From NCBI GenBank assembly GCA_003712165.1, contig RHLH01000001.1, positions 1,771,575 through 1,835,574 on the forward strand: a stretch of 64,000 nt of DNA, read 5' to 3'. Position numbers and translations under genes: made by a program. The notes beneath the pieces were generated by a model. It worked only from the letters and a program-made list of their open reading frames with translations, had not been told where the DNA came from and made no database searches. Origin of the DNA: Phycisphaera sp. GTDB lineage: Bacteria > Planctomycetota > Phycisphaerae > Phycisphaerales > UBA1924. Shown here piece after piece: positions 27,985 to 35,946 of the stretch. Within the stretch, counting starts at the first letter, position 1. Every line of letters starts with the position of its first letter.

Positions 27985-28667
27985 GCCGACACCCCGAGCA
28001 GCTGGTTCATGTCCACCACTTTGTCGAAGCGATCAAGTAGCGTGTGGTCGTGGGTCGCCATCACAACCGCGGCTCCACTTGCGCTCCCCGCAGAGAGCAG
28101 CAGGTCGATCGTGCGCGCACTGCGTTCGGGGTCCAGATTCCCCGTGGGCTCGTCACAGAGTAGCACCTTCGGGTTCGTGACGAGTGCCCGGCAGATTGCG
28201 ACCCGCTGGCGTTCGCCCTGCGAGAGCCGCTTCGGGCGCCGCTTGAGGAGGTGTGCGATGTCGAGTGACTCGGCGAGTTCCTGCGCTCGTTTCTTGAGAT
28301 CGCTCGCGCTCACCGAATCGATGAATGTGGTCAGCAGGATATTCTCGTACGCGGTCAGGTAATCGACGAGCGCGAGATTCTGGAAGACAAGCCCGATCTC
28401 GCTGATCCGAATTGAACGCCTCGCTTGGGCGTCGAGTTTGTGCATGGCATGCCCGGCCACGGTGAGTTGCCCCGCGGCGGGCGCGTGGATGCCTGAGATG
28501 AGATCGAGCATGGTCGATTTGCCCGAACCGCTCGGCCCGATGCAGGCAACGACTGAGCCGGCATCGATATCGAGTTCGTCGATCCTCAGCGTGAACGGCG
28601 TACCTTCCTGAGCCTGGTTCGCATGCGTAAACTCGATCTGTCTCAGACTGATCGCGGTCTCGCTCAA
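27981..28667 (-). CDS. ABC transporter ATPase, LolD/MacB type
   Basis: 228 residues from a TTG at 28667 that overlaps the upstream stop (TTGA); the frame is open to 28748 but that part is inside the upstream gene. Walker A GPSGSGKST, Q-loop LVFQNLALVDYLTAYEN, signature LSQGERQRVAICRAL, Walker B VLLCDEPTGNLD and H-loop MATHDH are all intact. The DEPTGNLD form and size fit the LolD/MacB/FtsE group. Energises the FtsX-type permease encoded directly downstream. Confidence 0.92.
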   Translation of the reverse strand: MSETAISLRQIEFTHANQAQEGTPFTLRIDELDIDAGSVVACIGPSGSGKSTMLDLISGIHAPAAGQLTVAGHAMHKLDAQARRSIRISEIGLVFQNLALVDYLTAYENILLTTFIDSVSASDLKKRAQELAESLDIAHLLKRRPKRLSQGERQRVAICRALVTNPKVLLCDEPTGNLDPERSARTIDLLLSAGSASGAAVVMATHDHTLLDRFDKVVDMNQLLGVSA

Positions 28668-29929
28668 AGCGACGATCCCTCCGGAAGATCGATCGGGTCC
28701 GGGTTGAGGTGCTTCGATGAGAGCACTTCGCTGCCCACGATGCGCCACTTGCCGTCGTCTTCGGCGATCGTGTAGTTGGCGTGGTACACGGTCTCTCGCG
28801 GGTGCGAGTGCCCCCAGTGATACACCGTGCCCTCGACGATCCAGTACGCCTCGACAACAAACGAAGGATTGTCGGTGTTGATCTCAACGACATTCGACTC
28901 GTCGATCAGCACCTTCGTGATTCTTCCGACCGAGCCACCCTGTTCTGCCTGGACCAGTCCTCGGTGGATCGATGTGTAGAGCTCTTCGAGCATGTCACCC
29001 GACACGCTGCGCGAGAGCGCGTCGTAGATGTCGCTCTCGGCCGAGTAGTCAAACGCGCGGTACACGTTCGTGTGCAAGGGCTTGAATACGGCGAGCAGCG
29101 CATCGTCGTCTACATCCGGCTCACCGATCGGAAGGACCGCTCCTGTTCGCGCCACGTATGCCATGATCAGCAGCGGGATGCCGAGAATGACGACTATCTT
29201 GATGCCCTGCTTCTTCACCAGAACTACCGAGAACACAACCCACGCGAGCAGAAGAGCAACCGAGATAATCGGGATGCCGGGTGTGGCAAAGTCGATCGGT
29301 TCGGGAACGGTCTCGAGCCTGTCGTCGATCGTCGCGTGCGAGGGGCGCCACTCCACCACCGGATCAGACTCGCTGAAGATGATCTGCTCGACGATGCCCT
29401 CAGCTTTGAGCAGGGCGAGGATGATCATCTTGGGAAGCTTGCCGTCCGGGCCGGGTGGCTCGGTGGACATGGTGTCTTCTGGGTAAGCGCTCCATGCCAT
29501 CGTGAGCACTTCCGGTGCTGACTTGAATGGATAGCTAACGACGAGGTTGAATCGGGTGAGAGCACGGAGCCCCGTTTTTGGGAAGAGCTTGAGGTTCTCG
29601 CGGTCGAGGCGGATGAGTTCGTACTCCTCGATGATGCCCCTGACCTCGACGCCGTCGATGGTGACCTCGTTCTCATCGAGGAAGAACTGCTCGATCCGTT
29701 CTCGGATGGCGGCCTCCTCGGTCGGATCGACCGCGTCTGGGAATTCGCGGGCCGTTGGCATGACCGCGTCGACGTAGTTGAGGTTCATGGCGACGTTGAA
29801 CCGTACATCGGTGTCCGAGATAGATATCCGAACCTCCGCGTGAGGCCCGTCCTGCGGGTCCGCAGCGGCGAGGGCTGGGAAGAGGGTCAGGACCAGCGTC
29901 AGGATGGCGAGGAGAGGTCTTCCTGGCAC
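28664..29929 (-). CDS. Exported membrane protein of a metal-related ABC operon, unknown family
   Basis: 421 residues, first gene of the operon. Sec signal peptide (LLAILTLVLTLFPALAAAD). An extracytoplasmic part of about 210 residues begins AEVRISISDTDVRFNVAMN and is rich in acidic residues and beta strands. Two adjacent helices follow (PIISVALLLAWVVFSVVLV and IKIVVILGIPLLIMAYVA), then a second domain of about 150 residues ending in a PEDG-like fold (GTVYHWGHSHPRETVYHANY, with His-x-His pairs). I do not recognise it. It is coupled by TTGA overlap to the ATPase gene, so it is likely a structural partner of the transporter. The His pairs could bind metal. Confidence 0.7.
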   Translation of the reverse strand: MPGRPLLAILTLVLTLFPALAAADPQDGPHAEVRISISDTDVRFNVAMNLNYVDAVMPTAREFPDAVDPTEEAAIRERIEQFFLDENEVTIDGVEVRGIIEEYELIRLDRENLKLFPKTGLRALTRFNLVVSYPFKSAPEVLTMAWSAYPEDTMSTEPPGPDGKLPKMIILALLKAEGIVEQIIFSESDPVVEWRPSHATIDDRLETVPEPIDFATPGIPIISVALLLAWVVFSVVLVKKQGIKIVVILGIPLLIMAYVARTGAVLPIGEPDVDDDALLAVFKPLHTNVYRAFDYSAESDIYDALSRSVSGDMLEELYTSIHRGLVQAEQGGSVGRITKVLIDESNVVEINTDNPSFVVEAYWIVEGTVYHWGHSHPRETVYHANYTIAEDDGKWRIVGSEVLSSKHLNPDPIDLPEGSSL

Positions 29930-29942
29930 GGCGGCTCCAATC

Positions 29943-29980
29943 GGGCGAAATCGCCCCCAGAGGGGCTGTCATGCTAGCAT
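29943..29980. promoter_or_regulatory. Palindromes in the divergent promoter region
   Basis: A 10-bp perfect palindrome ATGCTAGCAT (29971-29980) and an inverted repeat GGGCGA/TCGCCC (29943-29956) lie between the metal-ABC operon and the M28 peptidase gene. Either could be an operator. I cannot match them to a known regulator; the palindrome does not fit the Zur consensus well. Confidence 0.3.
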
Positions 29981-30064
29981 CCCTGAGATTATCAGCCGGT
30001 ATACAGCCGGGAGCCAACCGCGCCGCAGGGGGCCGCGGCGTCCATATCTGACAGGAGCATCACC

Positions 30065-31948
30065 TTGAAGCGTTTTCGTACAACTCTCGCCAGCCTCGTC
30101 CTGATGACCGCATCAGGTACGACTCTCGCCCAGGCCGCCGACACAGGCGTGAAGGATTTTGAGCGTGACCTGCGTGTGTACACCGCTCACGTGACCTACC
30201 TCGCCAACGACTACATGGAAGGTCGGGTCCCGGGTTCCAAGGGCATGGAGATCGCCCGCGACTATTCGGAGCATTACCTGCAGCTCGCGGGCCTCGAACC
30301 CATGTTCGCAGTGGAAGAGACCATGCCAAACGGCACGGTCCGCACGAACGAGTTCGCCTCGTACCGCCAGGACTTCCCGCTTGGCGGCACGCTCGAGGTG
30401 AAAAGCTCCAAGTTCGCCGCTGACACTGGCAGCAGCGAGTTTAACTTCCAGGATGAGCGAGACTACACCGTTACTGGTCTTGGCGGTTCTGGCGAGGTCA
30501 CCGCGCCTGCAGTCTTCGTTGGCTACTCGATCGACGAGGGCGCCGATGGGTTCTCGTCGTACGCAGAGGGCGATGACCTAACCGGCAAGATCGCGGTCAT
30601 GTACCGCTTTGAGCCGATGGACGGAGACGGCAACAGCCTCTGGAGCGAAGGCGAAGGCTGGTCGGACAGCGCTTCGTTCGCGGGTAAGCTCCGCAGCGCG
30701 TTCGAGCGCGGCGCCGAGGCTGCGATCGTCATCAACACCCCGTTCGCGAACGATGACCGGATCAACCGTCTCGACGGTTTCCGCGGGTCAGGGAGCGGCG
30801 GCGACAAGCCCGTTCTTATGGTCTCCGCCGAGGCGGGCCAGATGCTGCTCGACGGCGTAAAGGGTCACGATGCCAAGAGCCTCTGGGCCATGGCGAACGA
30901 GGGCAGCGGCGTTGCCGACCTCGGGACCGAGATGACCGTCAACGCAGAGCTCAAGCGTGAAGTTCTCAACGCCCAGAACGTCGGAGGCATCCTCCGCGGC
31001 AAGGGCGAGCTCGCCGACGAGTACATCGTTGTCGGTGCTCACCTCGACCACATCGGCATGGGCTACTTCGGTTCCCGCTCCGGTTCGGGCACGCTCCACC
31101 CCGGTGCTGATGACAATGCCTCGGGCTCCGCGGCGATCCTGCTGCTGGCCGACCTCGTGAGCAGAACCTACGCAGAGATGTCCGACGGCGACGACGCCCG
31201 CTCGGTCATTTTCATGCTCTTCGATGCAGAGGAGTCTGGTCTGAACGGATCCCGCTACTACGCCAACAACCCTTCGTTCCCGATCGAGGATCACGCGGTC
31301 ATGATCAACTTCGACATGATCGGCCGAGTTCTGAACGATCGCCTGATCGTCGCGGGCCTGGACACGGGCAACAGCATGCAGGAAGCTCTGCAGCCGATCC
31401 TCGACAACTCTGGGCTTGACATCGTTGTGCCCGACAACATGAGCGGTGCCTCGGATCACACCTCGTTCTACACCAAGAACGTTCCCGTGCTGTTCTCAAT
31501 CATCGCCGATTTCCACACCGACTACCACACACCTGGCGACCAGGTGCACAAGCTCAACAACCCGAGCACCGTGCAGGTCAGCCACATGTACCACGACATC
31601 ATCGTGAAGCTGGCAACGATGGAAGAGCGGCCCGAATTCGTCTCCCCGCAGGCCCAGCAGTCGTCAGGCCCCAACATGAGCGACATCAAGGTTCGCCTCG
31701 GCATCATGCCCGCCTACGAGTACGACGGCCTCGGCATCAAGCTGAGCGATGTCGATGACTCGGGCCCCGCTGCCAAGGGTGGCCTGCAGGCCGGCGATGT
31801 CCTCGTCCGCTGGGACGGCCAGAAGATCGCCGACATCCGCGACTGGATGGGCAAGCTCGTCGAGTACGAGCCGGGCGACGTGGTCAACGTCGGCGTCAAG
31901 CGTGACGGCGAGGAGCAGACGTTCGAGGTCACACTCGAAGGCCGCTAA
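30065..31948 (+). CDS. Secreted M28 family metallopeptidase with PA and PDZ domains
   Basis: 627 residues from a TTG with AGGAG 9 bases upstream. Signal peptide RTTLASLVLMTASGTTLAQA. Order: peptidase N-terminal part, an inserted PA-like domain (about 130-290), the M28 zinc core with VVGAHLDHIG, GADDNASGSAAILLLADL, FDAEESGLNGSRYYA, NFDMIGR and FHTDYHTPGDQVHKL giving the two-zinc ligand set, and a C-terminal PDZ domain (about 540-625, SGPAAKGGLQAGDVLVRWDGQKI). A periplasmic or secreted aminopeptidase-like enzyme for peptide use. All ligands look intact. Terminated by a strong hairpin. Confidence 0.93.
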   Translation: MKRFRTTLASLVLMTASGTTLAQAADTGVKDFERDLRVYTAHVTYLANDYMEGRVPGSKGMEIARDYSEHYLQLAGLEPMFAVEETMPNGTVRTNEFASYRQDFPLGGTLEVKSSKFAADTGSSEFNFQDERDYTVTGLGGSGEVTAPAVFVGYSIDEGADGFSSYAEGDDLTGKIAVMYRFEPMDGDGNSLWSEGEGWSDSASFAGKLRSAFERGAEAAIVINTPFANDDRINRLDGFRGSGSGGDKPVLMVSAEAGQMLLDGVKGHDAKSLWAMANEGSGVADLGTEMTVNAELKREVLNAQNVGGILRGKGELADEYIVVGAHLDHIGMGYFGSRSGSGTLHPGADDNASGSAAILLLADLVSRTYAEMSDGDDARSVIFMLFDAEESGLNGSRYYANNPSFPIEDHAVMINFDMIGRVLNDRLIVAGLDTGNSMQEALQPILDNSGLDIVVPDNMSGASDHTSFYTKNVPVLFSIIADFHTDYHTPGDQVHKLNNPSTVQVSHMYHDIIVKLATMEERPEFVSPQAQQSSGPNMSDIKVRLGIMPAYEYDGLGIKLSDVDDSGPAAKGGLQAGDVLVRWDGQKIADIRDWMGKLVEYEPGDVVNVGVKRDGEEQTFEVTLEGR

Positions 31949-31981
31949 TCCGGCCAGCCTGACAACCAACTGAAACTCTGA

Positions 31982-32006
31982 AGCCCCCGCGACCCGGGGG
32001 CTTTTC
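31982..32006 (+). terminator. Rho-independent terminator of the M28 gene
   Basis: 8-bp stem AGCCCCCG (31982-31989) / CGGGGGCT (31995-32002), then TTTTC. Confidence 0.88.
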
Positions 32007-32043
32007 TTATGGTCGGTCTGGATCATGGGCACTACGCTTGGCC

Positions 32044-32403
32044 ATGGAGATCTTTCGCGACTTCACGTTCGATGCCGCCCACGCGATCGAAGGCCTGCCC
32101 GATGGTCACAAGTGCAAGAACATGCACGGGCACACCTACAGGCTCACGGTCTACCTCACGGGCGGTCTCGACCCAAAGATCGGTTGGATCCTCGATTTCG
32201 CAGACCTGAAGAAGCTCGTCTGGGCCGCCTGCCTCGACCATCTCGACCACAAGAACCTCAACGAGGTCGAGGATATGGGTTCGCCCACGTGCGAAAACAT
32301 CACGCTCTGGATCTGGAACAGGCTCAAGCCCGAGCTGCCCGGGTTGACACGGATCACGGTGCGTGAGGGTGAGAATTCTGGCTGCACATACAATGGTGAC
32401 TAA
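32044..32403 (+). CDS. queD: 6-carboxytetrahydropterin synthase (QueD/PTPS family)
   Basis: 119 residues from the ATG at 32044; a TTG two codons earlier is possible. Makes 6-carboxytetrahydropterin from dihydroneopterin triphosphate on the way to queuosine. Zinc ligands are visible as the His in FDAAHAIEG and the two in MHGHTYRLTVYL; the catalytic Cys lies in HKCKNMHGH; LDHKNLNEVEDMGSPTCENI matches the family's LDH..LN and PT.EN motifs. Length is typical of QueD. It starts 41 bases after the preceding terminator, so it has its own promoter; a small Cys-rich gene follows 29 bases downstream. Confidence 0.92.
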   Translation: MEIFRDFTFDAAHAIEGLPDGHKCKNMHGHTYRLTVYLTGGLDPKIGWILDFADLKKLVWAACLDHLDHKNLNEVEDMGSPTCENITLWIWNRLKPELPGLTRITVREGENSGCTYNGD

Positions 32404-32432
32404 GCCACTTGGATTATTGATAAACTGGTTGC

Positions 32433-32654
32433 ATGGCTATCGATCAGTGCGACCACTGTGACTCAACCGATCGCGTCAAGCGGCGTGTCGTATGCGATCG
32501 CTGCCGGGTGTATGAACTGAAGAGCCCTTTCTACTTCGAGCACGTCTGTGCCAGATGCCGGAGCAGGGGCAATCTACTGGGCTTCATTGCCCTAGCTGTC
32601 GTTCTTCTCGCCCTTGGCGGCGCCGCGGCGACTATCTATTTCGTAGGGCCCTAA
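32433..32654 (+). CDS. Small zinc-ribbon-like membrane protein
   Basis: 73 residues. Three C-x2-C pairs (CDHCD, CDRCR, CARCR) in the first 47 residues suggest a zinc ribbon on the inside of the membrane, followed by one helix LLGFIALAVVLLALGGAAATIY near the C terminus. Not recognised beyond that. The short gap after queD suggests co-transcription, but a functional link is not evident. Confidence 0.7.
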   Translation: MAIDQCDHCDSTDRVKRRVVCDRCRVYELKSPFYFEHVCARCRSRGNLLGFIALAVVLLALGGAAATIYFVGP

Positions 32655-32730
32655 TTGACCTGATTCTGCCCTGTCTTTCCTGCTAAGCCGCTATACACTT
32701 GGCCTCTCACCCAATCAGGGAGTCTGTCAT

Positions 32731-34932
32731 ATGAATCGAGTCCTTCTCGCCGCTTCGCTTCTTTCACTCGTCGGCTGTGCCACGACTGAGATCGAAACCA
32801 CCGAAACCAATTCGGAACCACAGGCCGAGACGCCGCAGTCATCTGAAGCCGAGCAGATCGCTCAGCTTCAGCGTGATCTCGAAGAAGCCCGTCAGCAGGC
32901 TCAGGAAGCCAAGAAGCAAGCCGAGGAGCAGGAAGAGCAGCGTCGGCAGGCGCAGGCCGAGCGTCGAAGGAGAGGCCCCGAGTTTGGCGCAGTGGACGAT
33001 TCCACGCGCCGGATCACGGGCGAGACGATCGGCGACATCTTCGCCCCGCTCGATCTTCCTACCGCGAACGAGATGAGGCTTGGGTCCGGAGCACCGGGTA
33101 CCGAGTGGTGGCAGCAGCGATGCGACTACATCATCGACGCGAGGCTGGACCCCGAGTCACGCAGGCTCGAGGCGACGATGAAGGTGACGTACCACAACAA
33201 CTCGCCGCACGATCTCGATTATGTCTGGCTGCAGCTCGAGCAGAATCTTTTCAAGCCCGATTCGCTCGGCACACTCAGCCGGACGCCGGGAAGCGTGATG
33301 TCCACCGATCTGGGTGCGTTCGACGGCGGGTACACCATCCCCTACATCCGCTCAGCGGGGAGCGATCTCGACTTCAGCATCTACGACACGCTCGCCAGGG
33401 TCGATCTCGACGAGCCGATCGGATCGGGCGAGACGTTCGAGTTCGAACTCGCGTTCGGGTTCAACATGCCTCCACACCTGCGCCGGATGGGGGCGGAGGA
33501 TGTCGAGCAGGGCACCATCTTTGAGTACGCACAGTGGTTCCCGCACGTCACCAAGTACGACGACGTGAACGGCTGGAACACGCTCCCATATATCGGCAAC
33601 GGCGAGTTCTACACCGACTTTGGCGATTACGAGGTCAGCATCACCGTCCCACGAGGCTTCCTCGTCGAGGGCACCGGTGTGCTACAGAACCCCGAAGAGG
33701 TACTCTCTTCCGAAACGATCGCTCGGCTCGACGATGCCCGGCAATCGGACACGACGGTTCTCATCGTCACGCCCGAAGAAGTCGGCACGGGTTCGTACCA
33801 CCCCGAGGGAGCAGAGGACCTGACCTGGGCATTCAGCGCAAGGGATGTGCGCACCTTCGCGTTCGCGACGAGCAACGCGTTCATCTGGGATGCGTGCACG
33901 GCAAACATCACAGAACTCGGCGGCACCGAGCGTGCTGTGCTCTGCCAGTCGTTCTACCCGAAGGAAGCCGAGGCGTGGTACTGGAACCGCGAGTGGCTCC
34001 CCAACAAGCCCGGGGGCTCCACGCAGTACATCAAGCACTCGATCGAGTTCTACTCCGACTGGCTCTACCCATACCCCTATCAGGAGATGTCGAACATCAA
34101 CGGCGCCGAGGGCGGCATGGAGTACCCGGGCATCATATTCTGCGGCGCGAAAACAAACGACGCGGGGCTCTTCGGTGTGACCGACCACGAAGTCGGGCAC
34201 AACTGGTACCCGATGCTCGTCAACACCGACGAACGCCGGTACATGTGGATGGACGAAGGGTTCAACTCGTTCATAAACATGTACTCCAACGCCGATTACT
34301 ACGGCGAGATGCGCTTCCGCCGAGGCGGCGCCCAGAGGCTGACCCCTGTGATGAACAGCGAGACCGCCCAGGCGTCAAACACACCCGCGGACCGTCACTG
34401 GCCACGCTGGGTCGGCACGCTGAACTACTCTAAGCCCGCGTGGGCCCTGTACCTGCTCCGCGAGGTTGTGCTCGGACCGGAGCGTTTCGACACGGCGTGG
34501 AAGTCCTACACCCACCGCTGGGCGTACAAGCACCCGCAGCCGGCGGACTTCTTCCGCTCGATGGAGGACGCATCGGGAACCGATCTCGCGTGGTTCTGGC
34601 GGGGCTGGTTCCTCTCAGCCGCGAAGCTGGATCAGGGCATCGCAGAGGTCTCCGCGATCGACGAGAACCGCGCGGGGATCACGCTCGTCAACGAAGGTGA
34701 CATGGTCATGCCCGTCATGATGGAGATCACCTACGACGACGAGAGCACCGAGCGGATCGATCTTCCTGTTCAGATCTGGGGAGCTGCGAACACCTGGCGG
34801 GTCCCTGTCAAGACCGACGGCAAGGCGATCACCAAGGTTGTGCTGGATCCGAATGAGATGTACCCGGAGATCACTAGGAAGAACAACATCTGGGAAAGTG
34901 AATCAAATTCCGAAGAAAGCGCTGAGCAGTGA
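32731..34932 (+). CDS. M1 family metallopeptidase, lipoprotein
   Basis: 733 residues. Lipobox LVGC at Cys16 makes it a lipoprotein. Residues about 45-85 are an Arg/Glu/Gln-rich coiled coil (EEARQQAQEAKKQAEEQEEQ), a likely spacer. The M1 aminopeptidase body follows: N-terminal beta domain, then the zinc site HEVGHNWYP (about 486) with the second Glu in WMDEGFNSFINMYS, and the upstream GAEGGMEYPG in place of GAMEN. Catalytic residues are intact. Together with the M28 gene this stretch encodes two exported peptidases. A deleted relic of a second copy lies at 35562-35710. Confidence 0.93.
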   Translation: MNRVLLAASLLSLVGCATTEIETTETNSEPQAETPQSSEAEQIAQLQRDLEEARQQAQEAKKQAEEQEEQRRQAQAERRRRGPEFGAVDDSTRRITGETIGDIFAPLDLPTANEMRLGSGAPGTEWWQQRCDYIIDARLDPESRRLEATMKVTYHNNSPHDLDYVWLQLEQNLFKPDSLGTLSRTPGSVMSTDLGAFDGGYTIPYIRSAGSDLDFSIYDTLARVDLDEPIGSGETFEFELAFGFNMPPHLRRMGAEDVEQGTIFEYAQWFPHVTKYDDVNGWNTLPYIGNGEFYTDFGDYEVSITVPRGFLVEGTGVLQNPEEVLSSETIARLDDARQSDTTVLIVTPEEVGTGSYHPEGAEDLTWAFSARDVRTFAFATSNAFIWDACTANITELGGTERAVLCQSFYPKEAEAWYWNREWLPNKPGGSTQYIKHSIEFYSDWLYPYPYQEMSNINGAEGGMEYPGIIFCGAKTNDAGLFGVTDHEVGHNWYPMLVNTDERRYMWMDEGFNSFINMYSNADYYGEMRFRRGGAQRLTPVMNSETAQASNTPADRHWPRWVGTLNYSKPAWALYLLREVVLGPERFDTAWKSYTHRWAYKHPQPADFFRSMEDASGTDLAWFWRGWFLSAAKLDQGIAEVSAIDENRAGITLVNEGDMVMPVMMEITYDDESTERIDLPVQIWGAANTWRVPVKTDGKAITKVVLDPNEMYPEITRKNNIWESESNSEESAEQ

Positions 34933-35012
34933 GTCTTTAGCGCGTTACCTTTGATTCGCGGTCCTGCATATTCCCTTACTCCAAACGCTATACCACAAGC
35001 CTATTATGGTGC

Positions 35013-35513
35013 GTGAAGCCGTCGCAGCTAGATCATTTCATCGCCGCAACAATGCGACGGTATGGATTTGACGCGCTTCGATACTCATTAGCCGTCATCT
35101 TCATCTGGTTTGGACTTCTCAAACCGCTTGGGATTTCACCCGCCAAGCAATTGGTTCTGCAGACTGTCGATTGGATGCCACTCTTTTCGGCGCGTGTGTG
35201 GCTCTCAGTGATCGGCTGGTGGGAAGTCGTGATAGGTATCTTATTCCTGTGCAAACCTGCAATCAGATTCGCAATAGCCCTCTTAGCGCTTCAGATGGTC
35301 GGCACGTTCATGCCACTGGTGCTTCTGCCATCAGTCACGTTCCAGGAAGGCCGAATCCCCTACGGCTTGACAATGGAAGGCCAGTACATCATCAAGAACT
35401 TGCTGATCATCTCATCGGCACTTGTAATTGGTGGCACGGTAACTAGCAGAGAGAATCACCAGTATCCTCGTTCGTCAGACAGATTCAGCCCCGCAGATAC
35501 GAACAAGTCTTGA
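35013..35513 (+). CDS. DoxX-like small membrane protein
   Basis: 166 residues from a GTG. Four hydrophobic segments: LRYSLAVIFIWFGLLKPLG, ARVWLSVIGWWEVVIGILFL, IRFAIALLALQMVGTFMPLVLL and YIIKNLLIISSALVIGG. The pattern IFIWFGLLK..G.SPA and GWWEVVIGI fits the DoxX/YkgB-like group. Function in this group is mostly unknown. The first 20 residues and the last 25 are hydrophilic. No operon partner. Confidence 0.7.
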   Translation: MKPSQLDHFIAATMRRYGFDALRYSLAVIFIWFGLLKPLGISPAKQLVLQTVDWMPLFSARVWLSVIGWWEVVIGILFLCKPAIRFAIALLALQMVGTFMPLVLLPSVTFQEGRIPYGLTMEGQYIIKNLLIISSALVIGGTVTSRENHQYPRSSDRFSPADTNKS

Positions 35514-35561
35514 TGCGAATCAAATCGGCTTATTTGTGACATGAACAAAGCCAAAGGAATC

Positions 35562-35710
35562 ATCTCGGCGCAACGCCGAGTTGTATACAGGCCTCGGTGA
35601 ATACGAGGTCAGCATCTCTATCCCACGCGGGTTCCGGTCAAAACCGGCGGTACGACAATCACCAAGGTTGTACTGGATCCCGCTGAGATGTACCCGGAAC
35701 AGAATCGGTT
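35562..35710 (+). pseudogene. Deleted relic of a second M1 metallopeptidase gene
   Basis: Two blocks match the M1 gene at 32731-34932 but are fused. Bases 35562-35635 match about 33592-33658 (encoded ELYTGLGEYEVSISIPRGF versus EFYTDFGDYEVSITVPRGF). Bases 35636-35710 match about 34800-34876 (encoded VKTGGTTITKVVLDPAEMYPE versus VKTDGKAITKVVLDPNEMYPE). About 1.15 kb between them has been lost and the junction shifts frame. Many differences are at third positions, so the ancestor was a functional diverged paralogue rather than a recent copy. Confidence 0.85.
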
Positions 35711-35946
35711 ACTGAGATTGATTCTCATAGACTCGATGCTCTGCAACTCAACTGCACGCACTCATCTTGAGTAACCAATCTTTTGCTATCAACATACTTT
35801 GACGAGTTTCTGGTCCGTTACAGGAACCGCTTGACGGTCAGCCACGGATTGGTACTTATCGTTCAGAATACCTCCGTGTTCTGCGGAGGTGGGAGCACCA
35901 AATCCTGAGGGATTTGGACAAGTCCTGTTCCCTAAGGAGTGCAGCA
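35711..35946. other. Gene-free leader before the dockerin-tailed gene
   Basis: About 235 bases after the M1 relic. It includes CCTCCGTGTTCTGCGGAGG (35871-35889), an inverted repeat CCTCCG/CGGAGG in the likely promoter or leader of the next gene. Nothing else seen. Confidence 0.5.

Noticed and set aside
25868..29929. Classical ZnuABC zinc importer
   Set aside because: The permease is the four-helix FtsX type and the ATPase is LolD/MacB-like; no ZnuB-like multi-helix permease is present.
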